From Chaetomium olivaceum (taxonomy: Eukaryota > Ascomycota > Sordariomycetes > Sordariales > Chaetomiaceae): a DNA stretch of 64,000 bases. The position numbers and the translations under genes were made by a program. A model generated the notes under the pieces. The model saw only the letters and a list, made by a program, of their open reading frames with translations. It was not told the DNA's origin and did not search any database. Shown here in pieces: positions 1-11,732 of the stretch. Within the stretch, counting starts at the first letter, position 1. The number at the start of each line of letters is the position of its first letter. The DNA lies in assembly GCA_039881045.1 (NCBI GenBank), contig JAYWVB010000062.1, positions 1 to 64,000 on the forward strand. Reading direction: 5' to 3'.

Positions 1-755
1 GAGGATTGGCAACGTTGGGTAACCTAACCGATGTTCTGGACCCCCGTTCAAGCATTTCGCTCGAGGTGGAATGTGAGTGACAGACGTCAACGTATTCGTA
101 GCCGAGTGGCGTGATGCTTAAAACCGTACTGGGGCTCGAAAATTGAACAGTCTCCTCGGCTCAACTTCGCCTCGCACAGCTATCGATGCTCGGTACCAAC
201 AGCGGTGAAGCGACTCCCAAATTGTACCCTCCCTCATGGGTAACATCATCAGATCGGCACATCTTACCGAGGGCCTTTACATGCCTTTAATACAGCCGGA
301 AAGGAACCGAAGATATTGCTATGAGCGGTTGAGCTGGTTGGATGGATTACGCAGTGTGGGTACATGAATGGCCCAAGCAAAATCTTGCCGAACTTGACTC
401 GACGTATGGAAGAGCCCTGAGAGAAAGAAACTAGGAGAGATCCAACAGTGAGTTCAAGCTTTCGAGGGAGAGTGGTGGGTCACATCACTGCCGGAGCGTT
501 TTATCTAGATACAGCGATACTTCTGTGATTAGGCCAGAGAGAAAGCAAAATCATGGTTGCAAACACCAAGTTTCCATGTGTGGCTGAGAGAAAGAAACCC
601 AAGTGGTTGCCTAGGCGCCACACACCTGAGGTTTCCGATGTGGTATATGCACTCCCTACTTTTCCAGCCCGTCCTTCATGTTCTCAGCAAGACGGCTGTT
701 GCTGCTCCTGTGCAATCCCATCGGCGGCTTCCCGTGCAGAGGCGTGTTCCCTTTT
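1..755. other. Intergenic, no gene seen
   Basis: I find no open frame with coding character on either strand. The short frames near 553-772 lack any recognisable motif. A string resembling a tRNA A-box near 110 has no matching B-box or foldable arms. Confidence 0.5.
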
Positions 756-1459
756 CTAGCACGCCGCGATGATAAGCCCGAGCACCACACCAGTGACTTC
801 AGGGTAAACGCCGTCACGCATCAGATCAACCGCCATTCCCATCTCCTCTTCCTTCTCGCGCCAGTGGGGACATGTCGAGATCATGATCTCAAATACGGCC
901 GACCCGAGAGTGTGTATTTCGGCCCGGGGCGTACCGCTTATCGCCTCGTCGTGGTGGTGGTGGCGGAAGCCGTCTCGGGCGACAACGGTAGGGAGGATAT
1001 TGTCGATGGAAGAGCCGTCAAAGTCACATATTTGTATATTTCTTCCCGCGTCGAGCAGAATATTCCGGCCGCCGATGTCAACCTGCCGAACGTTGTGGTC
1101 GTGTAGAGACTGGGTCACGCCAGCGAGGTCCAGCAACTACCGGACACGCTCTCCCAGCGTCGCTGTCCCGCCCTCTTTAAATATTGGCGGAGACCGCCGT
1201 ACTTGGCCAGTTCTAGATAGATTTATCGTTTGTGGATGCCAACGCAACCGATGATGTTGGGGTGCTGTTCAAGCCACATGTAGATGCACTTCTTGGCCTC
1301 CACGTCGGCGGTAGGCAGTGCTGCGCAATATGGCAGCTTGGAGACCGGGCAGGGCTTGTCGGCGAAGGTAAAGATGGCCCCAGAACCGCCCATCATCAAT
1401 AGCTCGCTACCCTCGGATGCGGACGCGCCGTATGACTAGGCTACTTCGCTGTCGGCCAT
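756..1459 (-). pseudogene. Decayed protein-kinase-like gene
   Basis: Read on the minus strand from an ATG at 1459, the translation keeps the order of a small fungal kinase-like protein. It has a glycine-rich start (GGSGAIFTF), a helix-C-like stretch with EQHPNIIGCVG, LELAKYGGLRQYL, a catalytic-loop-like RQVDIGGRNILLD and a DFDGSS block where DFG would lie. The frame is broken by TAG after the seventh codon, by TAA between the HPNII and LELA blocks, and by a frame change near 1135-1150. Both stops could come from C-to-T changes of CAG/CAA, as expected of repeat-induced point mutation, but that is inference. The catalytic HRD is already RQVD and DFG is DFD, so an intact ancestor may itself have been a pseudokinase. 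I see no 3' kinase lobe beyond about 756. Confidence 0.6.
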
Positions 1460-3354
1460 GGGATTGATTGTTTGTAGATGAGATTGGAGCGTTCCTTCGA
1501 GTTGTTTGGTTTCTAGTTGGCAAGTTCTGGCGCGTTTCCTGGCGGCTTACAACCTCACTAGATGTGCGATGTTTACATGTACTTGTAGATATACAGATGT
1601 GGTGTTTCGTCTTCCGGTTTGACCTGAATGCAACGACATGGTACGCCTTTTTCTCGCGACTTGTCGCTTTTTAGCTTTGGTTAAAAGTTCTCAAAGTTTT
1701 GGCCCCGTGTAAAGTCATTTAGTAGGTATGAAAACCTACGGGTAGGTACTTGATGAGTACTAGTGTTATCACCGTACCTAGGTACCTTACATACAGCCTA
1801 TGTTTATAGATAATCGGCATCGCAAATCTGAGGGATACATAGACTAGAGAGACATCTCCCTCATAGACTGCTGGATTCATGCTACTGGGGAGAGGAGTAT
1901 AATTGGAGATGGTTCACTCATGCTCTACTCCTGAGTAGGTAGGTAAAGACCCCTTTCCTCATTTCGCGGAGAAGACCACAAGCAACTGGAGCCCCAAAAG
2001 ACTTTTGGGACACAACTGCCGTAGCCAGCACATTTACAACGCTGCGAATTGATGCCAGTCCTTTATTCACTCAAATATTGGTACAGGCTTGCACCAAAAC
2101 TCTCCTAAAACACCCAAAAGCGTGCGGTTGTTCTGGTCCAAAGAATGGAGACCAAGACTTGAGGAAGCGAAACGAAGGCTGAGAATGTCAACATCGGCCC
2201 AAAGCACACATTTGCTCCCTTCAACTTAATAGTTCTGTGTTCGAGGACAACGCCCTGCACACTATGAGTTTGTGGCAACATGTGGTGTTCCGGCTATGAC
2301 CTAGCATGATCTTCCACCCTTCGACCGATGGCGCAATTTTGACGCTGATTGTGGCCATCCCGTTGTTGCTTCTACAATTGGCTTCAGCGGTTCTGGGGCC
2401 CCGCATGCATCGACATGGCGCCCTGAAACATCTTAGATCTCTCCACTGCAGCGGACCTACCCGAGACTACCACAGGCACAAAGTTTATCTCGACTTCATC
2501 GCAACTTCACCCATTTATTCCATTGCATCCTACGCCCCATCGCCAAGTTGCGCTCTGAGGCCAAGGCCCGCCCACCCTGCTGCCCTCCAAAAAATTCGGA
2601 CATACGTTACCCCTCCCGTCCCAGGCCCCTCGCCGTCACCTAAAAGCTCCCCCCGCCGTACTAGCTTGGCCTGTCCTTTGCGGCCCACAGGTTGGTCCGC
2701 ATGCCGGTCTCCGCACACACCACAGCGGCCCAAGTGGAGAGATTGAAAGCCAACCAAAATGGCCTCTTGTGGCCACGCAGCGTACGACGATCGAAATTAG
2801 CTTGGATTTCTCAGCGGCCAGGATCATATAATGGATGCTCAATCGCGCCGGCTTCCTAAGCATGGAGGGAATTTGTCAGCTGTCGCCGGGCGTGTTTCGC
2901 CGCACCCGCGATCCACAGTTTCGGTACCCAGGTCGTATGTCAGGTTGCGCTGGTGCGGAGCCCCGAGAGCCGCACCCGATTATTAATATGTGCCGCGGTG
3001 AGCGACAGGGCCATCCGGGGGAGGGGAAGTGGTGAGGATTGGTTGATGGAGGATGAAGGCGGGTCAGGTAAAGCCTTCATTGTATCAGGGGCTTCAATGG
3101 TTGGTCGCGTCGGACACTTTTCGCAAAGACGGGTGCGTGGAAGATCGGTTGCAGAGGTCGAAGCTTCTCCCTCGTTCCTCCTTGTCATGGTTGAAGTGCC
3201 CGCACATAAGTATCCACCTTCCCCCGCCTGTTGAAGTGACCTAACCCAAGCCCAACCTCATCGACATCCTCCCAACTAAAGACCAAAAAGACAAAACAAA
3301 GAGCACCACCAAAACACCGGTAACCAGCCTCTCAACACCAAACCAACCATCACA
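1460..3354. other. Intergenic, gene-free
   Basis: No supported gene. The stretch 1720-1950 carries several copies of a TAGGTA/GGTACCT motif, including a perfect 12-bp palindrome at 1774-1785. About 100 bp of A/C-rich leader precedes the gene starting at 3355, which fits a fungal 5' UTR. Confidence 0.5.
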
Positions 3355-3888
3355 ATGGCCAGCATCTCTGTTTACGATGCCTCCATCGGGGTGTGCACAA
3401 ACGCGCTCAAGACCCTCCTCGACCTTCTGGAGAAGGCTAAGCAGCACCCGGAGGCCGCGACTCTGCCGGCGACCCGCCTCATCGACGACATGCTGCCTTT
3501 CTCCTTCCAAATCCAACTCGTGAGCAACTTCTCCAAGAAGTACGTCGAGCGCCTGACGGGCCGCCAGCTCGAGGTGTGGGAGGACAACGAGAGCACCCTC
3601 GACGAGCTCGTCGCGCGCGTTAACAAGACCCTCGACCTGCTCAAGACGGTCTCGCGCGAGGAGGTCGACGGCACCGACAAGAAGACGGTCAGCCTCAAGG
3701 TCGGCCCCTATGAGCCGGTCGACGCCACCCTGTCGAACTATGTGCTCGGCTACGCTATGCCCAACATCATGTTCCATTTGAGCATCGCGTACGGCCTCCT
3801 GCGGATGAAGGGAATTGAGTTGGGCAAGAAGGATCTCATGAACCACTTTATGGCGGACTGGTTCAAGCCGACCATGCCCAGCCAGTAA
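3355..3888 (+). CDS. DUF1993 family protein
   Basis: An intronless 177-residue protein starts MASISVYDASIGVC and matches the usual size and sequence of fungal/bacterial DUF1993 proteins, which belong to the DinB-like four-helix fold. Recognisable blocks are the N-terminal helix with LLDLLEKA, the DDMLPFSFQIQ segment, and a C-terminal block with MPNIMFHLSIAYGLLR that includes the conserved histidine. No signal peptide or membrane span is visible, so it is probably cytosolic. The biochemical role of the family is not established; metal binding is only suggested by the fold. The frame is clean, third positions are strongly G/C, and the ATG lies in CACAATGGCC. It converges tail to tail with the next gene, whose stop is about 140 bp away. 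Confidence 0.85.
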   Translation: MASISVYDASIGVCTNALKTLLDLLEKAKQHPEAATLPATRLIDDMLPFSFQIQLVSNFSKKYVERLTGRQLEVWEDNESTLDELVARVNKTLDLLKTVSREEVDGTDKKTVSLKVGPYEPVDATLSNYVLGYAMPNIMFHLSIAYGLLRMKGIELGKKDLMNHFMADWFKPTMPSQ

Positions 3889-4031
3889 AGCGGGTGAGGG
3901 AGGAAAGATGGGAATAGAAAAACAGGGTGCATGCTTAACTGGGGAAAGATAGGAGGTGGAGAGCAATAAAATTCAAATTCATCAATCGCCGTCTTTGAAA
4001 ACCTCACGATGACTTTTAGCAACTCGCATCC

Positions 4032-5864
4032 CTAAAATCCTAAGATCCTGTTGGCCTCCGCAACTACCGCCTTGCCGCCAGGGGTATCATCCTCGGCCGT
4101 GGCGAGCTTGTCGAGGCCCATGGACTGGACACCGACAGGGTCGCAGTACTTCTTGACATACTCCTCGGTTGCCCGCCCGATGTGCCTCGACTCGCCCTCA
4201 CCACCAGGGAAGTCGGGCCCTGGAGTGCCCTGCAGGAACGCGGTTCGTTGCCGGACCATGTACTCAGCGTTGGCCTTTGTAGTCGGGCATACCGGGATGT
4301 ATAGCACGCTGGAGTCGGAAGTGCCGTTGTGCTTCTTGTCGACGGCATGGATGGCTATACAGATGTCATATCATACGCCTTGCTCTCCACATAACGTGAA
4401 GGGGGGAGCACTCACAGTCGCAATGCCAAACCACATAATCCCCCGGCCTAACCTCCGGCACATGCACCATCGTCCTATCCAGCTCCAGATGCGGGTGCGC
4501 TCCCTCAGGAAACTCCTGCGCACACCCCGGCATCGCCCCCTGGATCTCACTCCCCATCTTCTTCCCTCCGTAAACTCCCAATTCCCCCCCTCCAAATACC
4601 TCGCCCTATCCCCACCCACCTCTCCCAACCCCTTCCTCGCCCTAAAAAACGGCCTCAGCAACGCATACACCCCGGTCTCCCTCACCAACGGATTCACCAA
4701 CAACGTGCCCCTCAACGGCCCGCTCTCACTCATCGCCAACCACCCCTGAAACATGCGAAACATGCTGCACGCTCCCAGGCCCCCATACAAATCCGTCACC
4801 GCGCCCACCCTCCCCGCCGCATCATACGCGTCAAACCCCCCACCACCACCCCCCTCCTCAGCACTACCAGCACTACCATCCCACCTCCCTTTCCACACGG
4901 CGCCATAAACCCCCCCGGCACCCTTCCCCTCCCCAGACCCAGACCCAGACCCATTCCCAGACCCAGAGCCATACCCGTCCTCCTCCCACCGCTCCACACT
5001 CCCGCCGTCCTGGTGGGGGCCCAGAGCAAAGTGTGCGTCGCCCGGCTGGCGGATGCGCAGGCGGTCGGCGTAGCTGAGGGGCGTGTGCAGGGAGAGTGCA
5101 GTGCGGCCGCCTGGGTCGGAGGTGTGCCAGAGCGTGGTCATGAGCGCGCGCTGGGTGCTGAGCAGGGCCGGGTGCGTGCGCGCGCGGACCTGCGCGGGCG
5201 ACCAGTACAGCTCGAGGATTTGCGGCGAGGTGCGGGGGAAGCCTGGTTGTGTAGGTATTGTTGTTAGTGTGGGTGTGGGTGTGGAAGAGGAGGGGGGGGG
5301 GAGGGCCGGGAGGGATAAGAGGATGGGGTAATTGAATCGAGGGAAAAGGAGTGTTTGTTGTGGAAGAGGATAAGCCTTACCGCGGGTTTGCGGGTTCTGG
5401 CGGACGTATTCTTCAATCTCAAACTTGTAAGATCGAGCTTCGTCCTCGGGGATTACACCCCGGATAACGGCCACGCCACGCTTCTTTATCTCGGGCTTGA
5501 GTGTGTGCAAGTCCTCGTGGAGATGGCTGAACCGGACCTCGGGAATAATGGCTGGCCCAGCCCGGGCGATAATCTCATTCTCTTTCTTGAGCGTGCTGAG
5601 GAGGCGTTTCCAACTCGCTATAACGGCGTCTTCGTGACCTTCGACGAGACGTAACTTGAGCTCGCGGAAACGGTCTGGAAGAGGCTCGGGTTTCTTTCCA
5701 GAGAGAGAGGCAAATGTGTCAGAAATATCGCCCTCGGCTTTACCGCTGGGCGAGTTCATGGCTGCCATGGACGTGGCATGGCGAGGGTGATGTCGTGGGA
5801 GTTGGCGTGTGCATTTTGGGTTGACGGAACCGTACCTAGCACCGCGAAGTGTTCTAGAAAGCAT
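4032..5864 (-). CDS. DUF1479 dioxygenase-like protein, one frame break
   Basis: This belongs to the DUF1479 family, jelly-roll proteins resembling iron/2-oxoglutarate dioxygenases. Exons are 5864-5381, 5242-4416 and 4354-4032; the introns have GTAAGG...CAG and GTGAGT...TAG borders. The start MLSRTLRGARYG is Arg/Ser-rich and could be a mitochondrial presequence; another in-frame Met lies at 5984. Family landmarks are KKRGVAVIRGVIPEDEAR, the metal-binding HxD in ALGPHQDGGSVERW, and the C-terminal DYVVWHCD...IHAVDKKHNG with the distal His, then TPGPDFPGG. A Gly/Ser-rich insert of about 60 residues follows the HxD. Near 4570 the frame changes between NWEFT and GGKKMGSEIQGAMPG; one missing base restores the family consensus. 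That could be a sequencing error or a real null allele. Confidence 0.8.
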
Positions 5865-6588
5865 TATGGCTGGAGCAATGGGAGAACAAGACAATGGGCT
5901 GGAAATAAGTTCTCGGGTGCTTTTTTGGTGTTGGCTGTTGACGGTATGGAATGCCGAAGGGCTGGTTGAAATAGGCATAGCCATCTCATCCTTTATTGGC
6001 GAGAAAGGCTTTAGTTATACGATCCTAAACTACAGAAAGCCCCATTCAACACCGAAAAACCCATAAACAAACTCAAACCTCAGTCCCTTGACGATCAACT
6101 TCAGGCGGAAGTGCCGAATAGGGAAGTACATGCAATGAGACCGACGTCATTCCTCGCCGAGGTCTGTGCAAAATCGGGGTTCGATGGAACCCCGCAATGA
6201 GAGGAAGGCGAAAGCAAAACCCCAAGGAAATGCCATATTTCGGTCCAAAACCCATCAATTTTGGTACATTTTCCCCGTTTCCCAGGTTGCTCCTCCTCGA
6301 GGCCGACTCAGCGGGAAGGAGCGAGCAAGGGCGGAGTGACCGAAAAGGGCAAGCCCGCAGTCTAGCCCCACTCTGATTTTGTCCCACGGACCCACAACAA
6401 TCCATCGATTTTCGGCTTTCATCGACACGCGAAGACTCGAGTCTCGAGAGGATCCATCTCGGATCAAAGGCCGGCAACTGGAGGGCACCCGGCGGCAGCA
6501 CAAGCCCTTTCCACAGCTGCACAGCACTGAAAGCTAGCCCACCATAAACCCATTGTTCGACTTCCTGAATCTCATTTCTGCAGTACCT
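5865..6588. promoter_or_regulatory. Divergent promoter region
   Basis: About 720 bp separates the starts of the DUF1479 gene (minus) and the Zn-cluster regulator (plus), so the two may share control elements. This is inferred from geometry only; I could not pick out a convincing binding site. Confidence 0.35.
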
Positions 6589-9332
6589 ATGGCAGGCGCC
6601 AGCCCTGTCAAACCCGGACCTGGGCACATTGTCAAATTTGTGGGGCATGATGCCACCGGACTGCCCGTCAAACGCAAGCAAGTTCATCAAGCATGTCTTC
6701 CGTGTAGGAAGCGCAAGGTATTTTTGACATTTTCGAGTCTCAGCCATACTCAGCGTGAATCTAGCTGATCTTCTTAGAAACGTTGTCGTCATGTTGAAGA
6801 TTCAATCACAGATACCCCGGATACAGACCAACCCGACCAGGAACCGAGCTATGACGTTGCCATCGACGGCGGAGAACGGCCGAGTAAACTCCAACGCCCT
6901 GCCGCCGCTACCGACAGGGACACATCCGATGCCGCCGCCCAACTGCTCCGCTTCTTCCACCACGCCTCAGACAAGGCCGCCAGCAGCAGCCCTGAGGGTG
7001 ACCAGACCCAAGAGCCCCGCCCAATGTCCCCAGCACCGCCATTCTTAGGAGATCTCAACCCGGAAGGTATCCTATGTGAAGCCACCAATGTCGCGTCCCG
7101 GAAAGACCCCCCAGGAGATGAGGACTCGGAGCATCAGGTGATCGGCTATTTGCCGCCACCCTCTCCTCGAGAGTCTAGAGGGCCACCAACCCACGGACGG
7201 CCTGCGGCATGCACCGGCAGCCCTCAGCTAGTCGAGGAAACATCCGGCCCTTTTTTCTCCGTTCCGCGCGAAGATGGCACGAGCCTCACCATACACGTGC
7301 AAGACACGGCCAAGTTCGCAGCCATCGCCCAAACCCTTGTCAACCGCGGGCTCGCTGATAAGGTGATGCCATCCGACACGGAATGGCAGGCCTTGAGAGA
7401 TCTGTATCTGACTAAAATTCAACCCATCTTTCCCATCTATGAAAGGTCGTGTGTTGTGCACCTCCCGAAAGAAACCGGCTTGCGAGAGCTCATACAAGGA
7501 TCCGTCTGTCTCGCCGCCGCAACCGACCCAGAGGCTCGCGACCTGTTGACCTTCAAATCTTCTTCGAACGGATCCAGGACCCAACGCGTGGTCCCCTTCG
7601 ACGAGTATTCGCGAGAAATGGCCAGTTTCATCAACAAGCGTCTTGTCGAGCTGCAAGAGAGCCGTCAGATTCCATTCACCGACCAAATTCAAGTCATGGC
7701 CCTGACCTGCTTTTACTGGCAACCAGCGAGCCCCACCGAGAGGTTCGAACCACTGAATTTGTACGCCAAACTTGTCAGCATGGTGCACACCCATGGCGTG
7801 CACCTGGGGATTCTGGCAAGCGCGGCTGCTGAAGGAAGCGTCAAAGGACGTGGGAAGAGGCTTTTCAAGTGCCTCTACGCTCTTGATCGATTGGTCGGAG
7901 CCATATCCGCGCGTCCGCTCATGTTTCATAACGTCGACTTGATACAAGTTCCTCGTCCAGACGCCGAGGATACGCCTATTTTTAGGCTCTTCATATCCTT
8001 GATCCTTCTTCTTGATCAAGTCATCGAGATGTACCGACCGCGACCCAAGGTTAGCTGCATCGATATACCCGTCTTCGAGCGCATGGCTATTGAAGCGGGA
8101 GCGCAGTGTGAACCAGAAATCCTCCTGGGTAGGTGCCGTGTCCCATGAAAAGCCGAAGCTACAAGCTAACAGCGGCTCTAGTCACTCTTGAAGTACTGTA
8201 CCATGCAATTGGCGTGATCTCGGTCCGCATGCCTCGACACCGTTTTCGAACGGCCCCTGAGTGTGACAGCCCTCAAGGGCCGCCTACACAGCATTTACCA
8301 CCCAGTAGCATGAATGCCCGCCGGTCACATTCTGCCGATCGCATTCTCGACGTAATCAAAGACTACAAGCTCAGTCCGATGCCCTTTGTGCCTTACGCCA
8401 TAACCTTGTCTCTGAGTGTCGCCTACCGCAAGTGGCGCTTCAGCCAGCTTCCCATGTTTCGGACCAGGGGCGGCGCCGATTTCAAAAAGGTGCTTCCCGT
8501 CGTACAGCAACTGGGGGCCATATGGAGCAGTGCCCGGATCAATGGACAGCTCGGGCAAGCTGTCATGTTGAAACTGGATCGCAGTGAAATCATGAATAGG
8601 AACAGGAAACGTGAGAAGAAAGCCGCCGATGCCGCCAGAGCCAAGAGGGGACGAAACGGGACGCTTCGCCGAGCGGAAGATCAAGAGGCATCAGCGAGAA
8701 GTCTGGATGGTTTTAGAGCTGAGGATGCTACGGAACCTACTGTGGCACATCCGGCTTCGGCACCCACTAGCAACAGTACTACTCCTCCCGGAGCGCCGTC
8801 TAGTCCACTTACGTCCCCTGAACCGACCCAGACAGCTCAAGCCAAGGGCACCCTGAACACATCCCTCGGGCCATCAACCAACTTCCGACCGCTGCCCTCC
8901 CCCGCAGCCTCATGTCTCACCGACAGACAACAACCGCAACCACTGCCCTTTACGTGGACTACCGCCTGGACAGCCGACAATAACAATCCCAATGTACCCG
9001 CTAACCACGCATATTCTGCACCGACTAAAGACAACATCCCCCAACCCAACACGACGCAGCAACCAGACCTTCCCCTTGCCTACCATTGCAGCCAGCCAGA
9101 CGACGCCATCCCATTGCCGGGGGATATGCTTACCCAGCCGGCGGGGACACACGACACGTCGCCGCTGGCGGGACTATCGGATGGCAGCCTTGAGGACTTT
9201 TTGAATGACGACGACGCGCTGTTTCGGTCGTGGGACCCGCGGTTTGCACAGTCGGTCGATTTCTCCTTTAGCAGTATCTTGGATCCTGGCAATCCTTTTG
9301 CTTGGCCGGAGTATTGCAACTACACACCATGA
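6589..9332 (+). CDS. Zn-cluster fungal transcription factor
   Basis: A nuclear DNA-binding regulator of the fungal-specific class, with exons 6589-6717, 6778-8128 and 8182-9332 (876 residues, no frame breaks). The ATG at 6589 gives MAGASPVKPGPG; the frame upstream has no ATG. The DNA-binding block, joined across intron 1, reads QACLPCRKRK then KRCRHVEDS, followed by Ser/Pro-rich linker. Residues around 180-500 form the helical fungal-specific middle region (for example QVMALTCFYWQP and LFKCLYALDRLVGAISARP). The C-terminal third is low-complexity and ends in an acidic/aromatic stretch near DFLNDDDALF that could be an activation domain. Only three cysteines of a six-cysteine cluster are present; a His follows the third. 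The target genes are unknown; the divergent DUF1479 gene is a guess. Confidence 0.8.
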
Positions 9333-9658
9333 ATGGGTTTCAATATGAGTTGTCTCCGAGAGCATGAGAGAGATGGTATCCGCGGGGTCACGGGTGGGGA
9401 ATGAGTGGCAGCTTTACGTTGAATAATAATGTTGCAACTGAACGTATCTAACAAACATCACCACAATCTACTACACCCCCTCCGCCTCACTCCCGTTCAG
9501 ACTTTGTACCATCCTACAACACAGCCTTAAAATAGCTAAACGCTGGTAAGGCACGCCGACAACTCCTAACTCGAACACAATTTTGGCCACCTTTATACAT
9601 CCATCACATCGTAACATCATCTCCACCTACCAGAACCACGCCATCTCTCCAATTCCAA
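9333..9658. other. Convergent intergenic spacer
   Basis: This is a 3'-to-3' spacer between the transcription factor and the membrane-protein gene. It holds AATAATAAT-type A/T-rich sequence near 9420 that could serve in polyadenylation. Nothing else is seen. Confidence 0.4.
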
Positions 9659-10271
9659 CTAAAACGCCCTCCCAGTCCCCCTTCCAGGCGTCGAGGGCAG
9701 CTTAAACCTTGCCACATACCCCTGCCCCTGCGGTTGCCCTTGCGGCTGCCCATACCCAGCACTCGGCCACGCGTCCATCTCTTGCCGCGGCACCACTCCG
9801 AGCCCAACACCCCCGGGGTACGGCTCACCATACGCAGGCGGATGATACCACGCCACGCCACCATTCCCCACCCCAACACCACCAGCACCACCACCGCCAC
9901 CGCCACCGCCGCCGCCCATGCCATCGACCTTATACTTGTATTCCTTCGGATCATACCCCCACCCCCAACCCCTCCCCCCAATATCCCACCTCCAAACCCC
10001 CTCTGCAAATACTGACCCTGACCCTGGCCATGGCCCTGCTCTACGTAACCCTGCCCTCCTTGAATATGATCCCTGTGCTGCTGCTTCGCCGCCAACAGCG
10101 CCGCCCGCTTGTTCCGCCGCAGCTTGAACGCCAGGTATGCCACCGCCGCAAGCGCTATGGCAAGCACACCTGCGCCGGCGCCGATGCCTGCTTGTGCGGC
10201 GAGCGGGAGGGCTGGGGCAGCGGTTGCGTCAGGGGTTGGTGGTGGGGGTTGGGTGTTATTGTTGTTGTTGT

Positions 10272-10309
<38 letters not shown>

Positions 10310-10975
10310 CCGGGGGGTGTTGCGGCTGGGGTTGGGTTGGCGGGTGATGGGGTGGTGGCGGTGGAGGATGATGTTCGGGGGGGTGTGGAGGAGGTGGAAG
10401 TGGTGGTTTGTTTGACGACCAGGAAGGCAGAGGCGTGGACGTCCCAGTTGGCGAGGATTTGGGGTTGGGAGGGGAGGACCTCGAAGCGGGCGACGCCGGA
10501 GTCGCAGCAGTAGGCGCGGTGGTTGTCGCAGCAGTAGGTGGTGTCGGAGCCGGTTACGTTGGCGCAAGAGATGAGGTCGGTTCCGCCTGCGTTCGCCGCT
10601 GGTGAAAAGGGAGGGGAGTGTTAGTGAAGGCTGGCTGAGGGTGGGTTGGGTGTGGTGCCGGCTTGGCTGGTGGGAGTTGAAGCTTAGCTTGCAAAGAAGG
10701 GCTGACTTACTCATACAGAATGACGCGCAGCCGGGGGAATCCCACGTCTTATCTGTGCAGGAGACCCGGACGGTGTTCCCGTTTGGGCCACGGCATAGCT
10801 TGTTGCTCAAGCAGGTGGTGCCTTGCCCGCCGCCGCAGCATGGGCTATCGTCGGCACTCGGGTCGCATGGGAAGTCGTTCGCCGCGAGCTTGCCGTTTGG
10901 GTAATAACACTGCTTTTGCGCCAAGCAGGTGTAGACAAGGAAGAGGAGTGAGATGGCCCAAGTCAATGCCCTCAT
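9659..10975 (-). CDS. Cys-rich secreted ectodomain with single membrane span
   Basis: A type I cell-surface protein of a fungal family without assigned function. Exon 1 (10975-10711) encodes a signal peptide, MRALTWAISLLFLVYTCLAQ, then a Cys-rich ectodomain (KQCYYPNGKLAANDFPCD, CCGGGQGTTCL, SCTDKTWDSPGCASFC). After a 112-bp intron (10599-10710) come CANV, TTYCCD and YCCD blocks, then a Ser/Thr/Asn-rich stalk encoded partly by a (GCT/GTT)n repeat, a membrane span near LAIALAAVAYLAFKL followed by RRNKR, and a Gly/Gln-rich cytosolic tail ending RFKLPSTPGRGTGRAF. The frame changes once in a G-rich stretch at about 9952-9985; one missing base joins the tail YDPKEYKYKVDG to the preceding Gly-rich frame. 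A wall-sensor role is possible but unproven. Confidence 0.72.
10256..10310. repeat. (GTT/GCT)n trinucleotide repeat in coding sequence
   Basis: An imperfect triplet tract encodes the Asn/Ser run of the membrane-protein stalk on the minus strand. Such tracts often vary in length between strains. Confidence 0.85.
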
Positions 10976-11732
10976 GTTGATTTGTGATACTTGGTGGCAC
11001 TGTGTATTTGGAGAGTGGCCTGATGCGCAACTGATGATGGAGAGAGTCGAGAAGGGCAGAAGAGGCAGCTCAGGCAACTGCCCCCGAAGACGGCGAACAT
11101 GTTGTTATCATCGTGGACAGTCACTCTCAGGCGACGGCTAACAACATTGGTTAAACCTCACCCAATGTAAGCGGTCAGGCGAGTTGAACCGTCTTGGGCG
11201 CTTAATGAGGGTCGGATATCCATACTAGCGGTAAACTACGTGCATACGTGGAAAGGGGACCCACGATGCTATTCAGCCGCTGTCTCTGTTACTGGTCCCA
11301 GAGGTCTTGGTGTTGTTCCGGACCCGACAGTTTGGTCGGGGGCCCTGCATCAGCATTTAGACGGTTGATTGTCTTTGGCTGCTTTTGGCCTGTTGGTTAC
11401 AGAAATGCTCCCCTGCACTCAGGCGTCTCGGACATTGGCTTCGGCGGCCAAACCCTGGTTTAAGCCCTCGAAGGAGCGTCAAATAGCCGCTGACAATTGA
11501 CTCGCATCCTCTCCAATCCCCATCGGGCGCGTCTGCTGGCGATCGCCGCGCCATTGGTTGTCTTCTTGTGTTGGTTAACTGCCAACTAACATCATCTCAG
11601 CGTGACGTCGGCAATCCTCTCTTTTCAACACAAAAACTGCAGCCGTCATCCTCGTCAGCATCGCCGCGGCCATCTCACACACGCACGCCTGCGCTCACAT
11701 TTCCAGCCCGCATCGCGGGCCCATCGGTCACC
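10976..11732. promoter_or_regulatory. Divergent spacer, membrane protein / GT32
   Basis: About 750 bp lies between the two divergent starts. The stretch 11580-11730 is C/T-rich, typical of a fungal promoter and 5' UTR upstream of the GT32 ATG. No gene seen. Confidence 0.4.

Noticed and set aside
110..160. tRNA-like A-box string TAGCCGAGTGGC
   Set aside because: No B-box at the right distance and no foldable acceptor, anticodon or T arms.
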